Positions 17,335-24,700 of a DNA stretch of 27,856 nucleotides are shown here, piece by piece. Numbering within the stretch: position 1 is the first letter of the stretch; the number at the start of each line of letters is the position of its first letter. The notes under the pieces were generated by a model. The model was not told the DNA's origin. It searched no databases and saw nothing but the letters and a program-made list of their open reading frames with translations. The stretch is from a virus, in IMG/VR virus record IMGVR_UViG_3300032223_001836, positions 1 through 27,856 of that record, one strand, 5' to 3'. A program made the translations under genes and the position numbers.

Positions 17335-17757
17335 ATGGCTAATGTAAATATTGACTGGATAAAAGAACAACTTACAGCCAATAAGACAAAGAGAGTGGTT
17401 GGGGATAATGTTCTAAAACTTATTGAAACATTCCAATCACTTAAAGAAACTACAGAGCAGAACACAAAAGAAATTGTAGATATTTTTTCAAAACTTTCTT
17501 TAGGATATGCTTTAGTAAAAGAAGATAAAAAAGAGACTTGGACTCAGGCGCAGGCTGGATTTCTCAAGGTTGCTGACTATGTAAGAGTAAAGTCAGATGC
17601 TTTTGTTGGAGAAAAAGGAGTTGCTTACAATGGTCGTCGAGGTCGTGTAGTTGCAGTTAGATATGGAGACATTATTATTAAAACAGATGATGGAAAGTCT
17701 CCTGTTTTAGATGGAATTCACTTTGTTCCAGCGGATTTAGAGAAACTAGTTATCTAA
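17335..17757 (+). CDS. Hypothetical protein with C-terminal SH3/KOW-like barrel
   Basis: A 140-residue protein from ATG 17335 with AGGAG about seven bases upstream. Residues ~20-52 are helical and may form a coiled coil. Residues ~80-135 alternate strands and turns ('DYVRVKSDAF', 'NGRRGRVVAVRYGDIIIKTDDG', split here by position ~99-103) in the manner of a small SH3 or KOW-like barrel, with basic residues that could bind nucleic acid. Its stop overlaps the next start (TAATG). No family is recognised; the fold is a guess from the pattern. Confidence 0.6.
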   Translation: MANVNIDWIKEQLTANKTKRVVGDNVLKLIETFQSLKETTEQNTKEIVDIFSKLSLGYALVKEDKKETWTQAQAGFLKVADYVRVKSDAFVGEKGVAYNGRRGRVVAVRYGDIIIKTDDGKSPVLDGIHFVPADLEKLVI

Positions 17758-17951
17758 TGAAATCTGCGACTTATAAATTTACTGTGTATGGTAACACCCA
17801 CGGCGAGTTAGTAGGTATTGCTGAGACTAAGATAAATACATATTCTGAAAAAGACCAGACTCATTTTGTATATGAAATGATTGTGGAAGACTCTCAAGAA
17901 GAGTCTCAAAAACTATACACAGCCCAAGTGATTGCGAGAATTAAAGAATGA
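17757..17951 (+). CDS. Small hypothetical protein
   Basis: A 64-residue protein whose ATG 17757 shares one base with the previous stop (TAATG). There is no separate ribosome site, so it is probably made by translational coupling. The pattern alternates polar and hydrophobic residues in the first half ('YKFTVYG') with an acidic middle, consistent with a small beta-sheet protein. It overlaps the next gene by four bases (ATGA). No function can be assigned. Confidence 0.6.
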   Translation: MKSATYKFTVYGNTHGELVGIAETKINTYSEKDQTHFVYEMIVEDSQEESQKLYTAQVIARIKE

Positions 17952-18268
17952 GCCAAGAAACAGAGCCACAAACACAAACTCCTCTAAGAGTAGAAGCGCT
18001 AAGAGAGGCAGCAGGTATTATTTCTGGTGATAGAAATAAACAATATGGAAACCCTGAAGATAATTTTGAACGTACTGCACAGATATGGTCAGTAATTCTT
18101 GGGATAAAAATTAGTAATGAAGATGTAGCAATGATGATGATTGGTCTTAAGGTTGCACGTTATGCATCTAAGTCAGGATTCCAGCCAGATACCTGGGTGG
18201 ATATTGCGGGTTATGCGGGTTGCGGTTATGAAGTGGGGGCTTTAGAAAACTCTAAACTTAGTAAGTAA
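17948..18268 (+). CDS. DUF6378-like phage protein
   Basis: A 106-residue protein starting in an ATGA overlap with the gene before. The core has the layout seen in the DUF6378 family of phage proteins: 'YGNPEDNFERTAQIWS', then 'DVAMMMIGLKVARYA', then 'DTWVDIAGYAGCGYEV'. The family is helical and widespread in phages of many hosts, with no firm function. The Arg/Asn/Glu-rich helix and conserved 'DxWVDxAGY' are reminiscent of all-alpha NTP-pyrophosphatase-like folds, but that is only a thought. Family match is by memory. Confidence 0.72.
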   Translation: MSQETEPQTQTPLRVEALREAAGIISGDRNKQYGNPEDNFERTAQIWSVILGIKISNEDVAMMMIGLKVARYASKSGFQPDTWVDIAGYAGCGYEVGALENSKLSK

Positions 18269-18294
18269 CCTAACCGATTCAAGAAAGGTATCCC

Positions 18295-18579
18295 GTGTCC
18301 CGCAAACCTTGGGAATTTGAAAATCCTTTGTGCTCTGAGATAGGAACAGAATTGTTCTTTTTAGAGGATAGAGATGAGAAAACAGTATTTTCTCAAGAAG
18401 AATATAAACAAGCCCAGAAAATATGCTTTTCCTGTTCTCATAGAACAGAGTGCGCTGAGTGGGCAATCTATAACGAAGGTTTTGGAGTCTGGGGTGGTCT
18501 AACGGCTAAAGATAGAGCCCAAATAAGACGAGCAAGAAATATTAATTTAACCGTGTCGTTGACACTCTCTACGATGTAA
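18295..18579 (+). CDS. WhiB-like iron-sulfur regulator 1
   Basis: A 94-residue protein from GTG 18295, with AAAGG (18283-18287) as ribosome site. The four cluster cysteines of the Wbl family are present: Cys13, Cys44, Cys47 and Cys53 (C..30..C-x2-C-x5-C). They are followed by the family turn 'GVWGG' (64-68) and a basic 'RRAR' stretch. WhiB proteins bind a 4Fe-4S cluster and the host primary sigma factor. Phage versions, such as TM4 WhiBTM4, can repress host whiB genes and block superinfection. Here it may steer host RNA polymerase or sense redox state. It is one of two Wbl proteins in this window, and the two are not close copies. Confidence 0.93.
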   Translation: MSRKPWEFENPLCSEIGTELFFLEDRDEKTVFSQEEYKQAQKICFSCSHRTECAEWAIYNEGFGVWGGLTAKDRAQIRRARNINLTVSLTLSTM

Positions 18580-18633
18580 AAGGGGTCTAAAATTAAACCA
18601 ATAGATTTACCAATGAAGTGGAGAAACAAACAA

Positions 18634-18927
18634 ATGGCAGCAGAGCCTGTCTTGTTACCAGTAGCACTCTGCGAGTCCTGCTGGCTTCAAGATAATGCCA
18701 AATGGGAGCCCCAGAGCGTTAATGAAGATGGGAATATCCTTATGCGTTTAGTTGGTGTAGAGACTCCAGAGATACTTACTCCTGGCTCTGTAGACATCTG
18801 CTGTATGTGTGGCTCAATAACTATTGCTGGTATCTATGAAATGCGTGACCCAAAAAAAGTTTACTTTTTCAATGACGAGTCGTCAAAAGACTTTGAATTT
18901 GAATTTGGAAATATAGACGACGAATAG
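18634..18927 (+). CDS. Hypothetical small zinc-site protein
   Basis: A 97-residue protein. ATG 18634 is chosen because GTGGAG (18618-18623) lies ten bases before it; ATG 18613 in the same frame has no ribosome site. Cys13-x2-Cys16 near the N-terminus and 'CCMC' (two more usable Cys) in the middle suggest a zinc knuckle or ribbon. The C-terminal third is strongly acidic (Asp/Glu-rich). It sits in the regulatory cluster between the two WhiB genes and its stop abuts the next start. No family is recognised. Confidence 0.6.
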   Translation: MAAEPVLLPVALCESCWLQDNAKWEPQSVNEDGNILMRLVGVETPEILTPGSVDICCMCGSITIAGIYEMRDPKKVYFFNDESSKDFEFEFGNIDDE

Positions 18928-19266
18928 ATGGCAAAAGACAGTCGTTTAGGGGAATCCCTTTGGTGCGAGTGGTCGGGATGTGGGTATGACCAACAAGTTC
19001 CTACTTCTATAGTTTTTTATACTTTTGACCATGTTGATTTAGATAATGAAATTGTCAGAAAGGCTCTTGCCTCCACTCTTCAAAGGGATGGGGTTGCAGA
19101 TGGATTATCAGATGCTTTCAAACTTATTGCAGATGCTCATATTGTTTATGGTTGGGCAGGAACCTTAGAAGAAGAACTTGATTACTATTCTTGCGATGAA
19201 TCTGGTGAAACAGAGTATGGTGATTTTCTAGATAATCTTGAGCCAATTACCTGGATAGAAGTCTAA
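18928..19266 (+). CDS. Acidic hypothetical protein
   Basis: A 112-residue, strongly acidic protein starting at ATG 18928, directly after the previous stop with no spacer. It lacks its own ribosome site and is probably coupled to the gene before. It has a 'WCEWSGCGYD' start, a central helix ('VRKALASTLQRDG') and an Asp/Glu-rich end. The negative charge would suit a DNA-mimic or protein-inhibitor role, as some early phage proteins have, but no direct evidence supports that. Family unknown. Confidence 0.55.
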   Translation: MAKDSRLGESLWCEWSGCGYDQQVPTSIVFYTFDHVDLDNEIVRKALASTLQRDGVADGLSDAFKLIADAHIVYGWAGTLEEELDYYSCDESGETEYGDFLDNLEPITWIEV

Positions 19267-19306
19267 AGACACGGTAACTATAATTATCAAATAATGGCTT
19301 GTTTTT

Positions 19307-19330
19307 TAGTTAATAATGTATTATTAACTA
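19307..19330 (+). promoter_or_regulatory. Palindrome overlapping -10 box of a leaderless promoter
   Basis: TAGTTAATAA and TTATTAACTA form a perfect 10-bp inverted repeat around a TGTA spacer, ending one base before the ATG of the second WhiB gene. TATTAT (19319-19324) within it would place the transcription start at or next to that ATG, and there is no ribosome site upstream. The arrangement suggests a leaderless message whose promoter is also an operator for a dimeric regulator. A second TATAAT lies at 19279-19284 and could give a leadered transcript. Confidence 0.6.
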
Positions 19331-19331
19331 T

Positions 19332-19853
19332 ATGTGGAAACCAGCAGATAGCCTAGAGTGGCAACGTAGTGCTGTATGCGCCAAGCCTCAAAATAAAGAC
19401 AAAATAGACTGGTTCTTTTCTTCAGATTTTCAAGAAAAATATGCTGCTAAAAACCTTTGCTTTACTTGCCCTGTTCGTAAAAATTGTTTGCAGTGGAGCC
19501 TAGAGCATCGTCAAATATGGGGCGTATGGGGTGGTAAAGACGAAGTAGAACTACGTAGAACTCTTTCGGTGTCTTACCTAGGAGATGAAGTCCGTAGACG
19601 TCGTTACCCCAACTGTCCCTATTGCACCGCTCGTCCTGGAAAATTAGAAGTATCTGTAGAAAAACTATCTGCAACTGGAAGATGGACAACAGCAAAAGTT
19701 GTTACCTGTACAGAGTGCGGATTTTGTTGGAGAAGTAGAACAAGTGCTAATGCTGTTGAAGCATATAAAATTGAGCGAGCAGAGAAATTAGAAAAACAAG
19801 AAAAGGCTAAAGCAAAACTCAAGAAGCCTAGAAAATCTAAGACTCCTCTTTAG
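19332..19853 (+). CDS. WhiB-like regulator 2 with extra C-terminal zinc ribbon
   Basis: A 173-residue protein with the Wbl domain in the first ~80 residues: Cys16, Cys43, Cys46, Cys52, then 'GVWGG' (64-68) and 'ELRRTL'. Unlike ordinary WhiB proteins of 80-130 residues it continues with a basic linker ('RRRR') and a zinc ribbon-like unit, Cys95-x2-Cys98 and Cys126-x2-Cys129. It ends in a Lys-rich tail. The extra part may add DNA binding. ATG 19332 lacks a ribosome site and directly follows a palindromic promoter, pointing to leaderless translation. Its 3' end overlaps the convergent glycosyltransferase gene by 17 bases. The WhiB assignment is firm; the ribbon is inferred from Cys spacing. Confidence 0.92.
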   Translation: MWKPADSLEWQRSAVCAKPQNKDKIDWFFSSDFQEKYAAKNLCFTCPVRKNCLQWSLEHRQIWGVWGGKDEVELRRTLSVSYLGDEVRRRRYPNCPYCTARPGKLEVSVEKLSATGRWTTAKVVTCTECGFCWRSRTSANAVEAYKIERAEKLEKQEKAKAKLKKPRKSKTPL

Positions 19854-20925
19854 TTTTCTCTAAATCATATTTTTCTTGATAATACTTTAAGTTTTCAAAT
19901 AGACGAGATGTATGTTCTTCTGACGCGATGGAGAGAGCATCTCTTCCATAAGCAAGTGCATCTTCATACTTACCTGTGTAGTAGGCGCCCATAGCAGCTA
20001 AATCGTGAGGTAAGTATCCCCAAGCAAAATCTTCACATAGGTATTCCATAGGGCGTTCTTTAATTGCTAAAGCCTTTTTTGCAGCCGTTAAGCAGTTAGG
20101 CCAATCTAAATTATCATAGTAGTATTGTGCAAGTTCTACTAAAGCCTCGCGGCGCCCGGGGCACTCTTTTACTGCATTAGTAATCCAAATAAGTTTTTGC
20201 TCATTGTCTTCTTCTGTCTTAGCAATATATCGCATTGATGCTGCTCGTTCTGGCTTCCAAACGGCTGTCTTGAGGCTTAGGTGATGCTTGAATGCTTTAT
20301 TTGCTTCTTTATATCTTCCATGAAAGAAAAGTTCACGAGCATAGTAATAAGCATTTCTATCATCCATAGGGTCTTCTTCTACAGACAACTTAAGAAGTGG
20401 CAGATATTGACCACGAGATTTTGTATTATCAGCCTTGTGATAAAGATTTAGTTGAGACCAATACTGAACTTCAGTGATGCGGTCAGGAGTAATTACTTCA
20501 TGTACTGGATGCTTCCAACGGTAATGATGACGTGCGTGTATTTTATCTCCGCCAAATACAAGCCCGGGGGTACCGTCTGGATTAAAATTCCACGTATAGT
20601 TATATCTAATGCGGGTAGCGTCTTTAGAAGCCTTCTCCATCTCTTGACGCCAACCCTCTCCTAGCAGTTCATCCATATCTAAAGAAATGCACATATCAAT
20701 ATCGTCGGGAAGTAAGGCTAGTGCTGCATTACGAGAGTCATCAAAACGCCAAGGCTTTACTGAAATTGTTGCTACATTGATTCCTAGACTTCTTGCTAAC
20801 TCAACGGTGTTATCTGTTGAGCCAGTATCTGCAATAAACAGATAGTCTGCTTCTTTACAAGAGTCATACCAACGCTGAACAAATTGTTCCTCGTTAAGGG
20901 CAATAGTGTAGACGGCAATCTTCAT
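19837..20925 (-). CDS. GT2-family glycosyltransferase with TPR-like C-terminus
   Basis: A 362-residue protein. The first ~230 residues are a GT-A fold family 2 transferase: 'IALNEE' at the start, 'DTGSTDNT' (33-40) for the nucleotide sugar, 'RFDDSRNAAL' (60-69), and the metal-binding Asp-x-Asp in 'SLDMDELL' (83-85). The rest is helical with repeat-like pairs ('AYYYARELFFHGRYKEANKAF' spacing, 'LVELAQYYYDNLDWPNCLTAAKKAL'-type units, each cut short here), typical of TPR tails. It would add a sugar to a phage protein, DNA or host surface polymer. It follows the terminator of the minus-strand structural operon, has no ribosome site, and seems to use its own leaderless promoter (TAGAAT, 20932-20937). 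Confidence 0.85.
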   Translation of the reverse strand: MKIAVYTIALNEEQFVQRWYDSCKEADYLFIADTGSTDNTVELARSLGINVATISVKPWRFDDSRNAALALLPDDIDMCISLDMDELLGEGWRQEMEKASKDATRIRYNYTWNFNPDGTPGLVFGGDKIHARHHYRWKHPVHEVITPDRITEVQYWSQLNLYHKADNTKSRGQYLPLLKLSVEEDPMDDRNAYYYARELFFHGRYKEANKAFKHHLSLKTAVWKPERAASMRYIAKTEEDNEQKLIWITNAVKECPGRREALVELAQYYYDNLDWPNCLTAAKKALAIKERPMEYLCEDFAWGYLPHDLAAMGAYYTGKYEDALAYGRDALSIASEEHTSRLFENLKYYQEKYDLEKTKEES

Positions 20926-20931
20926 ATAGAT

Positions 20932-20937
20932 ATTCTA
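20932..20937 (-). promoter_or_regulatory. -10 box of probable leaderless promoter for GT2 gene
   Basis: On the minus strand TAGAAT is followed by six bases and then the ATG of the glycosyltransferase gene, so transcription would begin at the start codon. No Shine-Dalgarno site is present. No convincing -35 box was seen; the -35 region falls in the adjacent terminator. Confidence 0.5.
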
Positions 20938-20941
20938 TTAC

Positions 20942-20977
20942 AAAAAAGAAAAAACCCGACTATTTCTAGTCGGGTTT
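20942..20977 (-). terminator. Rho-independent terminator of minus-strand structural operon
   Basis: A perfect 11-bp stem (20952-20962 with 20967-20977) has a four-base loop. Read on the minus strand it is followed by TTTTTTCTTTTTT. It lies 15 bases past the stop of the last structural gene. Read on the plus strand there are only three T, so it acts mainly in the minus direction. Confidence 0.92.
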
Positions 20978-20992
20978 CTTCACTAAAAATTA

Positions 20993-21373
20993 CTATGCAA
21001 TATTTGCAAAGTGTGTTCCGCCGTAGATGGTTGTTCCACCATCTGTTGAGTAGAACTTTAGAACAGTCTTTCCTGAAGCAACGATAGTTGGGGCTGAGCC
21101 ACCGTCCCATGTATCTCCTGAGAATGTAACTGTATTTGAACCACGGCTAACAACTTCAACAAACCACTGGTTTGCATATCCGTTTGGAAGACCTGTAAAG
21201 GTAATTGTTACGTTACCTGCAAGGCTTGACATTCTAGTGAATGCACCGTTGGTTGGGTTGATAGTTACAGCACCTGTGCTTGAGGTTAGTGTCTGTAGAC
21301 GGCTTGTATTACCTGAGTTGATATAAGCATCAGTTGACTGAGTTAGTACCGTTGGTTGTGAGGAGATAGCCAT
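20993..21373 (-). CDS. Small beta-rich tail-fibre-like protein
   Basis: A 126-residue protein from ATG 21373, whose first base is shared with the stop of the upstream gene (TAATG); GGGAGA lies about nine bases before. The sequence is a Gly/Thr/Ser-rich beta domain ('GNVTITFTGLPNGYANQWFVEV', given here as the ~53-74 region, then 'FSGDTWDGGSAPT' and a 'YSTDGGTTIYGG' end). This resembles the C-terminal domains of phage tail fibres. It begins MAISS, like the large adhesin in the same operon. It may be a separate fibre tip or a virion decoration. Last gene before the operon terminator. Confidence 0.65.
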   Translation of the reverse strand: MAISSQPTVLTQSTDAYINSGNTSRLQTLTSSTGAVTINPTNGAFTRMSSLAGNVTITFTGLPNGYANQWFVEVVSRGSNTVTFSGDTWDGGSAPTIVASGKTVLKFYSTDGGTTIYGGTHFANIA

Positions 21374-21684
21374 TATTCGTCATCTCCCTTTTTCTTGACA
21401 GATGTTACAGCCTTAACTTTTTCTTCTTCAGCAGCAGCTGCGGCCTCAGCGTCTTCAACAGTATCAAAGCCTGTTCCTGTCCAAAGAGCCTTTGCAACAT
21501 CGTCAATCTTTGGTGGATAGAACATTGTTCCATCGTAAGACCAACCACGTCCTGGCTGAGGTTCATTTGATGTCACGTCTACGATGTGCTCGTAGATAAA
21601 TGCCATCTCTCCAAGTGCTGCTTCTGAATCAGCAACAACAAAGTTCTCGACTTTTCCATTTAGAACTAGAGCGTATTGAGCCAT
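21373..21684 (-). CDS. Small hypothetical structural/assembly protein
   Basis: A 103-residue protein from ATG 21684 with AGGAGA about eight bases upstream on the minus strand. A central 'PQPGRGWSYDGTMFYPP' resembles the short motif of small proteins encoded beside phage tail fibres, some of which act in fibre assembly. The last third is an Ala/Glu helix ending in Lys and Asp/Glu. It follows the large adhesin gene by 27 bases and overlaps the next gene by one base. Fibre chaperone or accessory protein is a plausible but unproven role. Confidence 0.62.
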   Translation of the reverse strand: MAQYALVLNGKVENFVVADSEAALGEMAFIYEHIVDVTSNEPQPGRGWSYDGTMFYPPKIDDVAKALWTGTGFDTVEDAEAAAAAEEEKVKAVTSVKKKGDDE

Positions 21685-21711
21685 TTTTTATTCTCCTATT
21701 CTCAATCCCTC

Positions 21712-24700
21712 TTAGAGGACTGCCTTATCGAACCAGCGAATGATAGCAAGCCCGTCTGCACCGTTACCACCTGTTGAAAGGTTAGGGAAGTACTGAACTC
21801 CACCAAAGTCAACGTCAACAACATCGCCAGCATCTAGGTAATTGAACTCCCAGCATACATCAAAGTATGCAGCATTTGACGGAGCAGAAAGTGTCTGCCA
21901 AGGAGAAGGCACTGTTGTTGAACCATTCAAATATGTAGTTGTGTTAGTTGACGAGAAGAGGATGTCATATGGAGGACGGTCTTCACGAATAATCTGTCCA
22001 TCGTAAGTCTTCCAGCGAACTGTTGGACGAGCACGCTTTGACAAACCAACAAACTGTGTTGATGTTGCGCCAGCAGGTGCTGTTGTTAGACGAGCAGCGA
22101 TGTTAGTAAAGAACAATGGTGTACGAGGCAGGATTGAGAATTCTGTAAAGGTTGTTTGAACCTTTGCATTTCCTACATCCTGAATTGTTACACGAAGTCC
22201 GTTTGTAGCAATCAAACCAGCAGCTGAAGTAATTGCTGTTGTTGCATTGAAAATTGGTGACCACTTGTACTGCTCTGCGTTAGCAGTATCATAGTTGATA
22301 GCATTGTTAGCAGCATGGTTCTGAGGTGTAAATGGAGCGTTGTTCTGGTTTGTAGAACCACCTCCACCACCACCACCTGTATTAGCAATCGCATCAAGAC
22401 CACGAGCGTAGTAGTTAGTGTTGTTAGCAAGGTCAACAAGGTAGTTTCCGCCACCCTTACCTCCGCCACCATTTCCACGACCTGGAACTGTTGCAAACTG
22501 AGAGTTAGTTAAGAAGCCTGCGCCTCCGCCTCCACCACCAAGTGTGAGACCTAGAGGTGAACCGCTATTGAGACCTGAAGGGTTAGTTCCAAGTCCACCT
22601 TCACCAGCAGTTGCTGGGATAACTGTGTTAGAAGAACCTGTATTCCACATAGCGTATCCACCGTTATTACCACGCATTGGGAATGTCTGCTGAGTTGAGC
22701 CAGCAGATGAACCAAAGCCTGCTGAATATGAGAATGTTGTTGAACCAGAAGATGTTGGTGTAAACATCATTGGGTTTCCGCCAGCCTGGAATGAACCGCC
22801 TCCACCACCAGCAAGAGTCATATTCTGGTAAGTTCCACCAGATACCCAAGCAGCGTGTCCGCCGTTATTTCCGCCTTCAATACCCCACTGCCATACTGGA
22901 GTGTTGGAGTTATAAGTACCTCCACCTCCACCGCCTTCTGCCATAACAGATGCGGCTGTGATGATTTGTGAAGCACCAGCCTGACCACCGTATGCATAAG
23001 TTCCATCATTAGGACGCTTGAATACAGTTGATGTTGCGCCTGCTTCTAGCTGAGGAGCAACGATTGAAAATTCAACTACACCACCTGTAGCAGATGTTGC
23101 GCCTTGGTAGTAAGACACACCAAAGCGAGCATATGCTGCTGTTGCAGGTGCTGTTGCAACTACACCAACACGAACAGGATATGTTGTTCCTGCAATGCTG
23201 TTTGTCTGAGTTGAGTTAGCAAGACCTGTAATAGGTAAGAATGTATTTGTTCCATATGTACGTGTAAGGGAGTTATAGTCCTTATCAAAGTACTCAAGGA
23301 AAGCGTTCATTGGGCGGTAAGTATTTGATGTACCTCCACCAATTACGAATGCAGTTCCTGTGTATGAAATATTTGGAGAAATTTTTGAGAAGCGGTGTGC
23401 TGCTTCTAAGTTACCACCAGCAGTTGAGTTACCTGTCAAAAGAACAGCTGCATCATTGTAGTAAAGAGGTGGTAGCCAAGTTGTTGCTTGTGAGCCAACC
23501 TCTAACTGTACGTTATCAACCCATACGTTTGTAGATGGCTGACCAAATACAAGTGTTGGGTAAATAAACTGTGGTGTTGAACCATAAGCATAGATACCGT
23601 TAGCAAGTGCTGCAGCAATTGTAGGAGTTGTCACTGTACCTGAGATACGGCGCCATCCTGTCTGTCCTACAGTTACTGTAGAACCAAGAACTTGAACACC
23701 TGAAGGCACCTGAGCTGTTACTGTTGTTGCAGATAAAGGTGCAGAAGTTACTGCGCTAAGTGTAATTGTTGTTCCAGCAATACCAGCAATTGTTGTAGAT
23801 GACTGAATACCAGCACCTGTAATTGCCTGACCAACTAGCAACTGTGAAGCATCAGTAACTGTAATTGTTAAAGATGCGCTTGAGCCTGTTGCTGTTGTTG
23901 TAACAGTTCCACCGTAGCCAGCAAGAGATGTTGGGATAACTTGACGAACAAAGAATCCGTTTGATGTAGCAGCATCAATAGAGTTTGCTGTACCAGAGTT
24001 AGTTCCACCAAGGTAGTTTGCTGCTGTATCAGCACCATATGTAGCACCAGTTGAGCGCAACTGGAACTTGATTGGTGTTGTTGAAGCAATGTTTACTGTT
24101 GAAGAAACATATGCAGAAATTGTATAAGTCTGACCTGGCTGATATGGAATTCCACTATAACCAGCAGATGTTGTAAGAACACCAGAAGTTGTTGATGCTG
24201 TACCTGTTAGGTTAGACATATTTACCCAAGTTGGGTTTGAGTCTGTAACAGATGAGCCAATTGATACTAGAAGTGCATACTGCCCGACGCTACCTGTATA
24301 AGAAAACGATAGAGACGCTGCAGAGATAGGTCCAGTTGTAGGGTTAGAGATAGTTACCTGAGTTGTGCTGTCTACGCTAACAACAACAGTTCCTGAAGTA
24401 ATACCAGAACCTGTAACAAACATATCTGTTTGAATATTTGTTGTATCAGAGCAGGTAAGTGTGTAAGAAGATGATGCTGCAGTGACTGTCTTTGTATAAG
24501 GAACAATCATTTCAGTCAACTTGGTTGGAAGACCTGCGTTTGTAATAGCAAGTGTAGCTGGGTTATTTCCCTTTACAACAAGGAATCCACCAGAATATAG
24601 TGTTGGGTCTTCAAACTGTGCAAGACGTGGTGGAAGCAAATTGTTTGATAACAAAGTTGTGTAAGGCGCTGATGCCGAACCAATTGTTTGTGTATTTGAA

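Noticed and set aside
18559-18593. TTGACA box near the end of the first WhiB gene as a promoter
   Set aside because: The nearest good -10 (TAAAAT 18588-18593) is 23 bases away, too far, and closer options are poor.
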